NCBI GenBank assembly: GCA_012719415.1
Contig: JAAYAK010000272.1
Coordinates: 1 to 60,133, forward strand
DNA: 60,133 nt
Direction of reading: 5' to 3'
From: Syntrophorhabdus sp.
Lineage (GTDB): Bacteria; Desulfobacterota; Syntrophorhabdia; Syntrophorhabdales; Syntrophorhabdaceae
Shown here in pieces: positions 24,028-31,871 of this stretch. Below the pieces are notes generated by a model that made no database searches, was not told the DNA's origin, and saw only the letters and a list, made by a program, of their open reading frames with translations. Both the position numbers and the translations under genes were made by a program. Each line of letters opens with the position of its first letter. The stretch's first letter is position 1.

Positions 24028-27000
24028 ATGGCAGAAGACAGAACACGCCGGGTCACATCCTCGCTTGTCAAGCCCCTGATCGCCATCATGGTCCTCGCGT
24101 GTCTTTTCGTAGGAGTGTTCCTCGTTGTCACCCAGTATTACAGCAACACCCTCTTTGAGGGTGTCGAGAGGGAGTACCGCCAGGGCCTCATCAACACCGT
24201 TTCCGTCGCCCGCAACATCATAGAGCCGACACTTGCAAAGGTGCGTTCCGGGGAGATAAGCCGCGAGGAGGCTTTGCGTCGGATACGGCCCGTCGTCCGC
24301 GCCATGACGTACGAGGACCGCAACGGAAAGAACTACGTCTTCATGTCGTCCTACGATGGTATCATGCTGGTCCAGCCCTACGAGCCGGTCAGGGAGATGA
24401 CGAACCAGTGGGACCTCCGGGACGTCAGGGGGACGTACATCATCAGGGAACTGGTCAGGGCCGCCAGAGAGCGCCCGGAGGGGTCCTTTGTCCGGTACCA
24501 CTACTATACGCTTCCCACGGTTCACGATGTTCAGGAGAAGCTTGCCTACGTGGTCGGGTTGCCCGAGATAGGGTCCTACATCGGTACGGGCATCTACATG
24601 AGCACCGTCCTCGAGGATCAGCGGAGGATAGTGGCAAAGATGAGATACGTCTCCATATGGCTTCTGATCATGTTCCTCGTGCCCGTTTGCGTCGCCGCCC
24701 TTATCGTTCTCAACAGGAACAGAAGGCTCCTCGACGAAAGGGAGAATCGAGCGAGGGCGGAAAAGAGCCTGGCGGAGAGCGAAGCGAAATACCGTTCCAT
24801 CTTTGAGAACTCTGTCATGGGTATCTTCCAGTCGTCGCCGGAGGGCCGGGTCCTCGGGGGCAATCCGGCCTTCAGCCGCATACTGGGCTATGCCTCCCCG
24901 GAAGAGATGGCGGAGGCCCTGACCGATGTCACCCGCCAGTTATACGTCACGCCCGGTGACCGGGCCAGGTTCCGGGGTGCTCTGGAGCAACAGGGCTACG
25001 TCGAGGGGTTTGAGACCGAGTTCTACAGGAAGGACGGGACGAAGGTCTGGGCGTCGGTGAATGCCCGCGCCGTCAAGGACGGTGACGGGAAGATCGCGTA
25101 CTACGAAGGCACCGTGGAGAACATCACGGAACGCAAGAGATCGGAGGAGGCCCTGCGCACGAGCAGGCTCCAGCTGTCGCAGGCGATGGACCTCGCGAGC
25201 ATTGTCTACTGGGAAGTTGACCTTCCGGAGGAGATCTTTGTGTTCAACGATCCCTTCTATGCCTTTTGCGGCACCACCGTCGAGCGTGAGGGAGGGTACC
25301 GGATGACGAGGGAGGAGTTCGCGGTGCGCTTCCTCCCCCCTGAAGAGTGGCCCTTGTTCCACGGGATGGTTGAGAAGAACAGGACCCTGGAGGATGCCGC
25401 CTGGTTGCCCGCCGACTTCGAGCACCGCATCATCCGTCGCGACGGGAAAGTGAGGAATGCGCTCGCGCGGACGAGGATCGTGAGGGACGACGAGGGCGTG
25501 GTCCTGAAGATATACGGGGCGGTCCAGGACATAACGGACCGAAAGATTGCCGAGAGGGCCCTCGTCGAATCGGAGGAGAAGTACCGGAATGTCGTCGAGA
25601 ATTCCCTGATCGGTTTCTATATCGTACAGAACGGACTGTTCCGATACGTGAACAGGCAGTTTTGCGAGATCGTCGGATACAGCTATGACGAGATCGTCGA
25701 CAGGCTGGGTCCGCTCGACATCACCCATCCCGGCGACCGTGATATGGTGGCGGAGAACATTCGGAAGAGGGCGGCCGGAGAGGCGGAACGCATCGAGTAT
25801 GATTTCAGGACGGTCAGGAAAGATGGCAAGGTCGTCAACCTGAGGGTCATCGGGGCCACCACCCTGTTTCAGGGCGAGAAGGTGCCTTCGGGGAGCATCA
25901 TAGACGTGACGAGGGAGAAGACCCTGGAGGATCAGCTTCTCCACTCCCAGAAGATGGAGGCCGTGGGCACGCTGGCGGGAGGTATCGCGCATGATTTCAA
26001 TAATATCCTCACCGCCCTGGTGGGGTATGCAGACCTCCTGAGAATAAGTATGAGCGACGAGACCCTGCTGGCATACGTGGACCAGATACTGTCCGCCTCG
26101 CAGAAGGCGACGGATCTCGTGCGGGGCCTTCTGGCCTTCAGCAGGCAGCAGGCCATCATCCTGAACCCCGTTGGCATAAACAGCATCGTGAGAAGGACCG
26201 AAAAGCTCCTGAGAAGACTTGTCACGGAGGATATCGAGGTAAAGATCTCCCTCGCCCCCGAGGAGATCGTCATCACCGCCGATACCACCCAGATCGACCA
26301 GATACTCTTCAACCTTGCCACCAACGCGAGGGACGCCATGCCGGGCGGGGGGACCCTCGCCATAGAGACGCGGGCGGTGGAGCTCACCGAAGACTTCCGT
26401 CATCTCCACGGATACGGCCAACCCGGGAGGTACGCCCTTCTTTGCGTTTCCGACACCGGTGTGGGTATGGACAGGAAGACGGGGGAGAGGGCCTTCGAGC
26501 CCTTCTTCACCACCAAGGAGGTGGGGAAAGGTACGGGGCTCGGGCTTTCTACGGTCTACGGGATCGTGAAACAGCATGACGGGTACATCTCTCTGTACAG
26601 CGAACCGGGCAAGGGAACGACCTTCCAGATCTATCTGCCCATCGCGAAAGGCGCCGGCAGGGAGGAGGAAGCGCTCCCGCCCATGGTCGAGGGAGGTCAT
26701 GAGACAATCCTTGTCGCGGAGGACAACGACATGGTCCGGGAACTGATCTGCCAGGTTCTCGCCCGCTACGGGTACACCACTGTCAAGGCCATCGACGGGG
26801 CCGACGCGGTTCAACAGTTCAGGAAGGCCGGCACCGTCGATCTCCTCATCCTCGATTCCGTGATGCCGGGAATGAACGGGCGGCAGGTATACGACGAGAT
26901 ACAGAAGCTGAGGCCCGATATCAGGGTGATCTTCACAAGCGGCTATACCAGGGACGTCTTTCTCGACAAGGGTATCGGGGACGGTGATCTCGACTTCCTC

Positions 27001-27075
27001 CAGAAACCGATCTTGCCCGACGTTCTTTTGAAGAAAGTGAGGGAAGTGCTGGGCGACAACAGGGATACCGGTTGA
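24028..27075 (+). CDS. Hybrid sensor histidine kinase (Cache-PAS-PAS-PAS-HK-REC)
   Basis: 1015 residues from ATG 24028 (ribosome site ggagaggtg). Two membrane segments (about 14-36 and 203-224) frame a single-Cache sensor (NGKNYVFMSSYDGIMLVQPYEP region). Then three PAS domains (about 255-370, 380-505, 515-630), HisKA with phospho-His in GGIAHDFNNILTALVGYADL, HATPase (N-box NLATNARDAMP, GTGLGLSTVYGI), and a C-terminal receiver with Asp in DLLILDSVMPGMNG. It probably senses small carboxylates or similar ligands outside the cell. Divergent to cstA; no separate response regulator is adjacent. Confidence 0.92.
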   Translation: MAEDRTRRVTSSLVKPLIAIMVLACLFVGVFLVVTQYYSNTLFEGVEREYRQGLINTVSVARNIIEPTLAKVRSGEISREEALRRIRPVVRAMTYEDRNGKNYVFMSSYDGIMLVQPYEPVREMTNQWDLRDVRGTYIIRELVRAARERPEGSFVRYHYYTLPTVHDVQEKLAYVVGLPEIGSYIGTGIYMSTVLEDQRRIVAKMRYVSIWLLIMFLVPVCVAALIVLNRNRRLLDERENRARAEKSLAESEAKYRSIFENSVMGIFQSSPEGRVLGGNPAFSRILGYASPEEMAEALTDVTRQLYVTPGDRARFRGALEQQGYVEGFETEFYRKDGTKVWASVNARAVKDGDGKIAYYEGTVENITERKRSEEALRTSRLQLSQAMDLASIVYWEVDLPEEIFVFNDPFYAFCGTTVEREGGYRMTREEFAVRFLPPEEWPLFHGMVEKNRTLEDAAWLPADFEHRIIRRDGKVRNALARTRIVRDDEGVVLKIYGAVQDITDRKIAERALVESEEKYRNVVENSLIGFYIVQNGLFRYVNRQFCEIVGYSYDEIVDRLGPLDITHPGDRDMVAENIRKRAAGEAERIEYDFRTVRKDGKVVNLRVIGATTLFQGEKVPSGSIIDVTREKTLEDQLLHSQKMEAVGTLAGGIAHDFNNILTALVGYADLLRISMSDETLLAYVDQILSASQKATDLVRGLLAFSRQQAIILNPVGINSIVRRTEKLLRRLVTEDIEVKISLAPEEIVITADTTQIDQILFNLATNARDAMPGGGTLAIETRAVELTEDFRHLHGYGQPGRYALLCVSDTGVGMDRKTGERAFEPFFTTKEVGKGTGLGLSTVYGIVKQHDGYISLYSEPGKGTTFQIYLPIAKGAGREEEALPPMVEGGHETILVAEDNDMVRELICQVLARYGYTTVKAIDGADAVQQFRKAGTVDLLILDSVMPGMNGRQVYDEIQKLRPDIRVIFTSGYTRDVFLDKGIGDGDLDFLQKPILPDVLLKKVREVLGDNRDTG

Positions 27076-27155
27076 CCCGCGAGTGATCGTCCGTCATGCC
27101 CGTCCTTTCCAGAGAGCGCTACTGTTTTGCGCGTCAACAGCGTGAAGGGAGAGGG

Positions 27156-27198
27156 TTGCGCCTGGCGGAACCTGTATTATACTTACCTGTAAGGTAAG
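27156..27198 (+). promoter_or_regulatory. Possible promoter with overlapping palindrome
   Basis: TTGCGC (27156-27161), 16-bp spacer, TATACT (27178-27183). The -10 is overlapped by CTTACC-TGTAA-GGTAAG (27182-27198), a possible operator or transcript 5' hairpin. It would drive the structured element that follows at once. Confidence 0.35.
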
Positions 27199-27207
27199 CT
27201 TGCCTCG

Positions 27208-27288
27208 CCACTTTGGTCCGAAGGGTTCCGGTCCCCAACCGGAGTGAAGGCGCCCCAGCCTTCACCACCCTTCGCCAAGGTGGTTTTT
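27208..27288 (+). ncRNA. Putative structured RNA: three-way junction with U-run
   Basis: A long stem pairs ccactttggtccgaaggg (27208-27225) with cccttcgccaaggtgg (27268-27283). It encloses two adjacent hairpins: TCCGGT-CCCCA-ACCGGA (27227-27243) and GTGAAGGC-GCCCCA-GCCTTCAC (27244-27265). A TTTTT run follows (27284-27288). Both inner loops share CCCCA. The shape suggests a discrete small RNA on the plus strand of about 100 nt, or an elaborate terminator after the kinase gene. I do not recognise the family. Confidence 0.4.
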
Positions 27289-27297
27289 GTTGTGATC

Positions 27298-27978
27298 CTA
27301 TTTTGTTGTTCCGTCACTCCATGTTGCGCCCGCGAACTCGGCATTATCCAGTTTGGCACGAGATAGGTCCGCACCGGTGAGATTCGCCTCGCAGAGATTC
27401 GCACCGGTGAGATTCGCCTCACTAAGGTCCGCACCGGTGAGGTCGGCCTCGAAGAGGTCCGCGCGGGCCAGATAAGCACGGGAGAGGTCCGCGCGGGTGA
27501 GGATGGCATCCGTAAGGTCCGCGCGTGCGAGGATGGCGTCGGTGAGGACAGCGCCGGACAGGTCTGTATTGGACAGGTCTGTATTGGACAGATTGATGCC
27601 GGCGAGGGTAGCGCGAATCAGATTGGCTTCGGAGACATTGGCGCGGACGAGATTGACATCGGACAGATCCGCCTCGGACAGATCCGCCCGGGCAAGGTCC
27701 GCGCGGGCCATGTATGCTCGGGAGAGGTTGGCTCGGGAGAGGTTGGCGCCCGAAAGGTCGGTCCCGGTCAAGCGGGCGTCAAAGAGATTCGCCCCGGACA
27801 GGTCCGCGCGAGTGAGGTTGGCACGGGACAGATCCGCCCCGGCAAGGTTCGCCCCGGCAAGGTTCGCCTCAGAGAGGTTTATGCCGGAGAGGTCGGCACA
27901 TTCCCCACCCTCGTCTACCGACAGCCATTGTTTGTGTCTCAGCAGGACCTCTTTCAGTTCTTCTTTTGTGATATTCAT
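27298..27978 (-). CDS. Pentapeptide-repeat protein
   Basis: 226 residues; from about residue 28 to 218 almost every fifth position follows the A(D/N)LXX pattern (e.g. LAGANLAGADLSRANLTRAD), about 38 units, predicting a right-handed quadrilateral beta helix. Some such proteins (Qnr, MfpA) mimic DNA and protect gyrase; most have no known role. A short N-terminal helix (TKEELKEVLLRHKQWL) precedes the repeats. Ribosome site gagggagtcct. There is no quinolone-resistance context, so function is open. Confidence 0.9.
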   Translation of the reverse strand: MNITKEELKEVLLRHKQWLSVDEGGECADLSGINLSEANLAGANLAGADLSRANLTRADLSGANLFDARLTGTDLSGANLSRANLSRAYMARADLARADLSEADLSDVNLVRANVSEANLIRATLAGINLSNTDLSNTDLSGAVLTDAILARADLTDAILTRADLSRAYLARADLFEADLTGADLSEANLTGANLCEANLTGADLSRAKLDNAEFAGATWSDGTTK

Positions 27979-28375
27979 AGGACTCCCTCATGGATGTGTA
28001 CGAACAGAGATACTACTAATCAACGAAACATTTATCAAATGAATTCGGCTGGACGATTGTTTTCCCGCACCCCCCATGCGCCCCCGAAACACATCGGAGG
28101 GAACATTCCTGAAATGCCGAGATGCCACCTGATCTGTCAGGTCGCGCGCTAATCTGTCAACGTATCGAGATCGTGCCCATTTGCCCTGATGGGGCATGAT
28201 CGCCGTTCCGGGAAACAGGGTGTCTTCTCCTTTAAGCAACAAGGGAGCGTCTATAAAGGAGATTCTGGTTTTGCAGGGGCGCCTGCTGCCACCAGCGGAA
28301 GTGGACCGTCTCACCGGAACAGGTCAATATTGACATGGTCACTGGTCGCGGATATCATGTGAAACAGGTACCTTC
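27979..28375. other. 397-bp intergenic region before the sigma-54 activator gene
   Basis: No gene is supported. One notable site is the 12-bp palindrome GTCAATATTGAC (28323-28334), about 45 bp upstream of the activator start. It resembles the CAATATGTTG half of the operators found downstream of the activator, so autoregulation is possible. Confidence 0.35.
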
Positions 28376-30355
28376 GTGAACAAAAGAAAGTGTGCTGACC
28401 CTTTTGAGCAGACGGCATCGAGAGAGCGACTGGAATTCGAAAGATTCCTGGCCGATCTTTCTGCGAGATTCGTTTCCCTCCACCCTGAACAGGTCGACAA
28501 CGAGATAAACAACGCATTGAAGGGGATATTACGGTTCTTCAGGATCGACCGGTGTTCCCTGCTGCGGCGCCTGCCCGTCAAGACGCTATGCATGGTCACC
28601 CATAATGCCGATGTCTCGGGTGATTCGCCGTATCCCGTCGCGGCCCCGCTGCCTACCTCGCTTTTTCCCTACTTTAACCGCAAACTGGCAGTGGAGCGGG
28701 AAATAATCGCCTTTTCGTGCCTCGACGACCTTCCGGAAGAAGCCGCCCCCGATAAACGGTGGCTCCAGGAGTGGAATGTCCGCTCCGGTCTTTACATACC
28801 GATAGCTTCCCTCCAGTCGTCCACGGAGTACACGCTCGGCATAAGCTCGGGCGAGGATGGCCGGACATGCCCGGAGGAATACGTCCCGCGGTTGCGTATG
28901 CTGGGGGAGCTGCTTGTGAATGCCCTCGAGCGAAGCATGGCGGAGCAGGCCCTGCGTGAAAGCGAGGAGCGCCTGAGCCTTGCGGCATCCGCCGCCGAAG
29001 CGGGGCTCTGGGTCCTCGATAAGGAGAAGGGTCTGATCTGGACAACCCGAAAGCTCTGGGAGCTGTTTCGCCTTGATCCCGATGAGAACGCGGGGTTTGA
29101 AGGGCTTCTCAATGCGGTACACCCCGACGACCGGCGAAGGATCAGCGAGCGGATACGGGAAAGTTTCGAGAAGAACGAGGCCTTCGAAATAGACTTTCGG
29201 GTGGTGCGTCCTGACGGGGGCTTCTCCTGGATATCTTCCCGGGGGAACCTGTCGTCGGACGGGTCGGGACTCTCGCAGCTTCTCATGGGTGCGTCCGTTG
29301 ACGTGACGGAGCGCAGGCAGATGGAGGCGGAGCTCCGGGCGAACCTGGAAGAGATCGGGCGGCTGAAGCTCCAGTTGGAGAAAGAAAACCTCTATCTCCG
29401 GGAAGAAATAAAGGCGGGTCTCGGTTTCGAGAAGATCGTCGGGAAAAGCGACGCGCTCAATTACGTTCTTTTCAAGGTCAGGCAGGTAGCCCCGACGGAC
29501 GCGACGGTGCTCATTCTGGGCGAGACGGGCACCGGCAAGGGAATGGTGGCCCATGCCATCCACGAAATGAGCGCCCGCAGGGAACGCCCGATGATCACCG
29601 TGAACTGCGCCGCCCTTCCGGCAAATCTCATCGAGAGCGAACTCTTCGGCCGCGAAAAAGGGGCCTTTACCGGGGCCCATGCAAGACAGGTCGGCCGTTT
29701 CGAACTCGCGCACGGCGGGACGCTCTTCCTGGACGAGATCGGTGAGATGCCCCTGGAGCTGCAGACGAAGCTCCTCAGGGTCCTGCAGGACGGGAAGTTC
29801 GAAAGGCTCGGCAGCCCTCAAACCATTGAGGTCGATGTCAGGGTGATCGCCGCGACGAGCCGCGACCTCAAGGATGATGTCGCGAACAGGCGATTCCGTG
29901 AGGACCTTTTCTACCGGCTCAATGTCTTTCCCATCTCCATCCCGCCCCTGAGGATGCGGCGGGACGACATCCCCCTGCTTGTCCGGCACTTCGTGGACAA
30001 GCATGCCCGGAAGATCGGCAGAAGGTTCGAGACGATCCCGAAGAATACCATGAAGGCCCTGCAAAACCAGTCCTGGCCGGGGAACGTGAGGGAACTGGAA
30101 CACGCGATCGAGAGGGCCGTCATCACGAGTCCCGGTCCGCTATTGCAGCTTGCGGACGGGCTCGAAACACAGGTTTTCCAGGAGAGAGAGGATTCCCTTA
30201 AGGGGCTCGACGCGATAGAGCGGGAGCACATCCTCAAGGTACTCGGCGAATCCGGCTGGAAGATAGACGGCCGGGGCGGTGCCGCCTCCCTTCTCGGGCT
30301 TCACCCGAGTACGCTGCGGTTTCGCTTGAAAAAACTGGGGATCAAGCGTCCGTAA
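28376..30355 (+). CDS. Sigma-54-dependent activator (GAF-like, PAS, AAA+, HTH)
   Basis: 659 residues. A GAF-like N-terminal sensor (about 20-190), a PAS domain (about 205-320), a coiled linker (320-350), the AAA+ domain (about 355-590) with Walker A GETGTGKG, the sigma-54 contacting loop GAFTGA and Walker [11 protein letters not shown], and a C-terminal Fis-type helix-turn-helix (about 612-656, [18 protein letters not shown]). No phosphorylatable receiver, so it likely responds to a small ligand. Starts with GTG 28376. Operators and a -24/-12 promoter lie just downstream, so it should activate the sulfatase operon. Confidence 0.92.
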   Translation: MNKRKCADPFEQTASRERLEFERFLADLSARFVSLHPEQVDNEINNALKGILRFFRIDRCSLLRRLPVKTLCMVTHNADVSGDSPYPVAAPLPTSLFPYFNRKLAVEREIIAFSCLDDLPEEAAPDKRWLQEWNVRSGLYIPIASLQSSTEYTLGISSGEDGRTCPEEYVPRLRMLGELLVNALERSMAEQALRESEERLSLAASAAEAGLWVLDKEKGLIWTTRKLWELFRLDPDENAGFEGLLNAVHPDDRRRISERIRESFEKNEAFEIDFRVVRPDGGFSWISSRGNLSSDGSGLSQLLMGASVDVTERRQMEAELRANLEEIGRLKLQLEKENLYLREEIKAGLGFEKIVGKSDALNYVLFKVRQVAPTDATVLILGETGTGKGMVAHAIHEMSARRERPMITVNCAALPANLIESELFGREKGAFTGAHARQVGRFELAHGGTLFLDEIGEMPLELQTKLLRVLQDGKFERLGSPQTIEVDVRVIAATSRDLKDDVANRRFREDLFYRLNVFPISIPPLRMRRDDIPLLVRHFVDKHARKIGRRFETIPKNTMKALQNQSWPGNVRELEHAIERAVITSPGPLLQLADGLETQVFQEREDSLKGLDAIEREHILKVLGESGWKIDGRGGAASLLGLHPSTLRFRLKKLGIKRP

Positions 30356-30365
30356 AGAGCAAAAC

Positions 30366-30415
30366 CTCAATACATTGCTCTCAACATGTTGCGGAAACCT
30401 CAATATGTTGAGAGC
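30366..30415 (+). promoter_or_regulatory. Tandem operators / enhancer for the sigma-54 activator
   Basis: Three copies of CTCAAYAYRTTG: CTCAATACATTG (30366-30377), CTCAACATGTTG (30380-30391) and CTCAATATGTTG (30399-30410). The outer two-thirds also form an inverted repeat, gctctcaacatgttg / caatatgttgagagc (30377-30415). They lie about 90-135 bp upstream of the -24/-12 promoter, the normal place for an enhancer. Confidence 0.7.
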
Positions 30416-30500
30416 TTGCCTTTCAGCACCATTTATCGATATTCAACAATACCCCCATGGAATCAAGACGTTGACCGCGGTGTGACCGGGCCAGGCTTTC

Positions 30501-30516
30501 CGGCACGCGTATTGCC
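30501..30516 (+). promoter_or_regulatory. Sigma-54 (-24/-12) promoter
   Basis: CGGCACGCGTATTGCC matches the GG-N10-GC consensus (TGGCACG-N4-TTGC) with GG at 30502-30503 and GC at 30514-30515, exactly 12 bp apart. Predicted transcription start about 30527. Confidence 0.8.
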
Positions 30517-30533
30517 AGTGTGAAGGACGCACG

Positions 30534-30896
30534 ATGAGGGTCACATTTGTGAAACTTACGATCGAGATGAAGGCCAATCCGGGCAAGTTCCAGGAATTGC
30601 ACCAGACACTCGAGGCACTCCTCCCCATGATACGCGGGCAGAAGGGGTGTCGGGATTGCCGGATCAGCCGGGACATTGAAGATGAGGAGGTCCTCACCCT
30701 TGCGGTCGACTGGGATGCCCGGGAGGACCTTGAACAGTATGTGGGATCTGAAGACGGAAGCGCGCTTCTCGGGGCCATTGAACTGCTCAGCGAAACGTCG
30801 AGGGTTGCCATGGGCAGGGACCTGTCGTGGGAGGGAATCGAGGCCTTGAAAAAAATGAGGAAGAAAACGCAAGAGATCAAACGGCAGAGATCATGA
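30534..30896 (+). CDS. ABM-domain (antibiotic biosynthesis monooxygenase fold) protein
   Basis: 120 residues with the ABM ferredoxin-like fold: FVKLTIEMKANPGKFQELHQTLEALLP, then PMIRGQKGCRDCRISRD and a VDWDAREDLEQYV strand-helix. Many ABM proteins are small cofactor-free oxygenases or stress factors, so the reaction is unknown. It is the first gene after the sigma-54 promoter. Because transcription should start near 30527, only 7 nt before this ATG, translation may instead begin at GTG 30549, which has gaggg 8 nt upstream. Confidence 0.75.
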   Translation: MRVTFVKLTIEMKANPGKFQELHQTLEALLPMIRGQKGCRDCRISRDIEDEEVLTLAVDWDAREDLEQYVGSEDGSALLGAIELLSETSRVAMGRDLSWEGIEALKKMRKKTQEIKRQRS

Positions 30897-30957
30897 TCGA
30901 TGCATCAGCGCCGGGGAAACTCGAACACGGCCCGGCGGCAAGAAGGAGAATAGGGTG

Positions 30958-31794
30958 ATGAAGATAACAGGCATTTTGTCGTCAGTATCCATGATATTTC
31001 TTGTATGTGTGACCTTTCTGAGTCCTTTGGCTCACGGGCAGACAACCGCGCCCGGTGCGGGCAAACCCGCAAAAGGCGGCAGCGGCGGCGAATGGAATTT
31101 CACCGTAGCGCCTTACATGTGGGCCGTCAGCATGCACGGAAAGGTTACCGTCGGCGATTACAGCACGTCATCTTCCATGTCCTTCTCGGACATCATGAAG
31201 AACCTTGAGGTCGGCGGGTTGATGCACATGGAAGCGCGAAAGGGCAGGCTCGGGTTCTTTGCCGACCCCATATACCTGAAGATGAGGGAGGACAAGACGC
31301 TCACAGCGGTATCGAGCGGCTCGGCACAGCCTTCCACGAGAGATATCACCGCCACCGTGGAAACGTGGCTCGTCGAATTCGGGGTCATCTACCAGGCCGG
31401 CAAGTGGCAGCTGGGCGATAGGGACAGCGCCAGGTCGGCCTCTCTTGACGTGTACGGGGGCGGCCGCTACTGGTACATGCACAGCAGCCTCGACACGAGC
31501 GGGCCCGAAAACCCCACCAGCTCCGTGGATTTTACGGACCCGATGATCGGCCTGTCCTTCAATACGAACCTCACCGAGAAGGTGGTCCTCAACCTGAGGG
31601 GCGATATCGGGGGTTTCGGTGTGGGTTCCGATTTCAGCTGGAGCGCCGCGGCCCTCGTCGGATACCGTTTCACCCCGGGCATAACCGGTTTCCTGGGCTA
31701 CAGGGCACTCTACCTCGATTACAAGACCGCTCATTCCCCGAGGTTCAACGTGACGATGCAGGGCCCGATAACGGGGATCCAGTTCGCCTTTTGA
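30958..31794 (+). CDS. Outer-membrane beta-barrel protein
   Basis: 278 residues with a Sec signal peptide (1-27, hydrophobic core then AHG-Q cleavage), a Gly/Lys-rich linker, and alternating aromatic/hydrophobic strands such as WNFTVAPYMWAVSM, LDVYGGGRYWYMHSSLDT and TGFLGYRALYLDYKT, ending in Phe (IQFAF), as expected for an outer-membrane barrel. It may admit substrate to, or scaffold, the sulfatase encoded next. ATG 30958 is used (aaggaga ribosome site); GTG 30955 is also possible. Confidence 0.8.
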   Translation: MKITGILSSVSMIFLVCVTFLSPLAHGQTTAPGAGKPAKGGSGGEWNFTVAPYMWAVSMHGKVTVGDYSTSSSMSFSDIMKNLEVGGLMHMEARKGRLGFFADPIYLKMREDKTLTAVSSGSAQPSTRDITATVETWLVEFGVIYQAGKWQLGDRDSARSASLDVYGGGRYWYMHSSLDTSGPENPTSSVDFTDPMIGLSFNTNLTEKVVLNLRGDIGGFGVGSDFSWSAAALVGYRFTPGITGFLGYRALYLDYKTAHSPRFNVTMQGPITGIQFAF

Positions 31795-31871
31795 GGCCAA
31801 CCGGATGGCGAGTGGAGGATCGGCCCGGTCATGTGGACGGGCAAAGAATATAGAAGGAGGGAAAAGGGACC

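Noticed and set aside
24940-26814. Minus-strand frame opposite the sensor kinase (624 codons), and similar ones opposite YifB (6279-7514), YchF (4270-5562), the PerM-like gene (13523-14533) and the sigma-54 activator (28586-30103)
   Set aside because: All mirror well-supported genes with known domains and have no recognisable domain, signal or ribosome site of their own.
27208-27288. Integron attC site
   Set aside because: The ends lack the GTTRRRY/RYYYAAC core pair expected of attC, and no integrase is nearby.
27497-28042. Plus-strand frame opposite the pentapeptide-repeat gene
   Set aside because: Repetitive Arg/Ser-rich shadow of the repeat gene.
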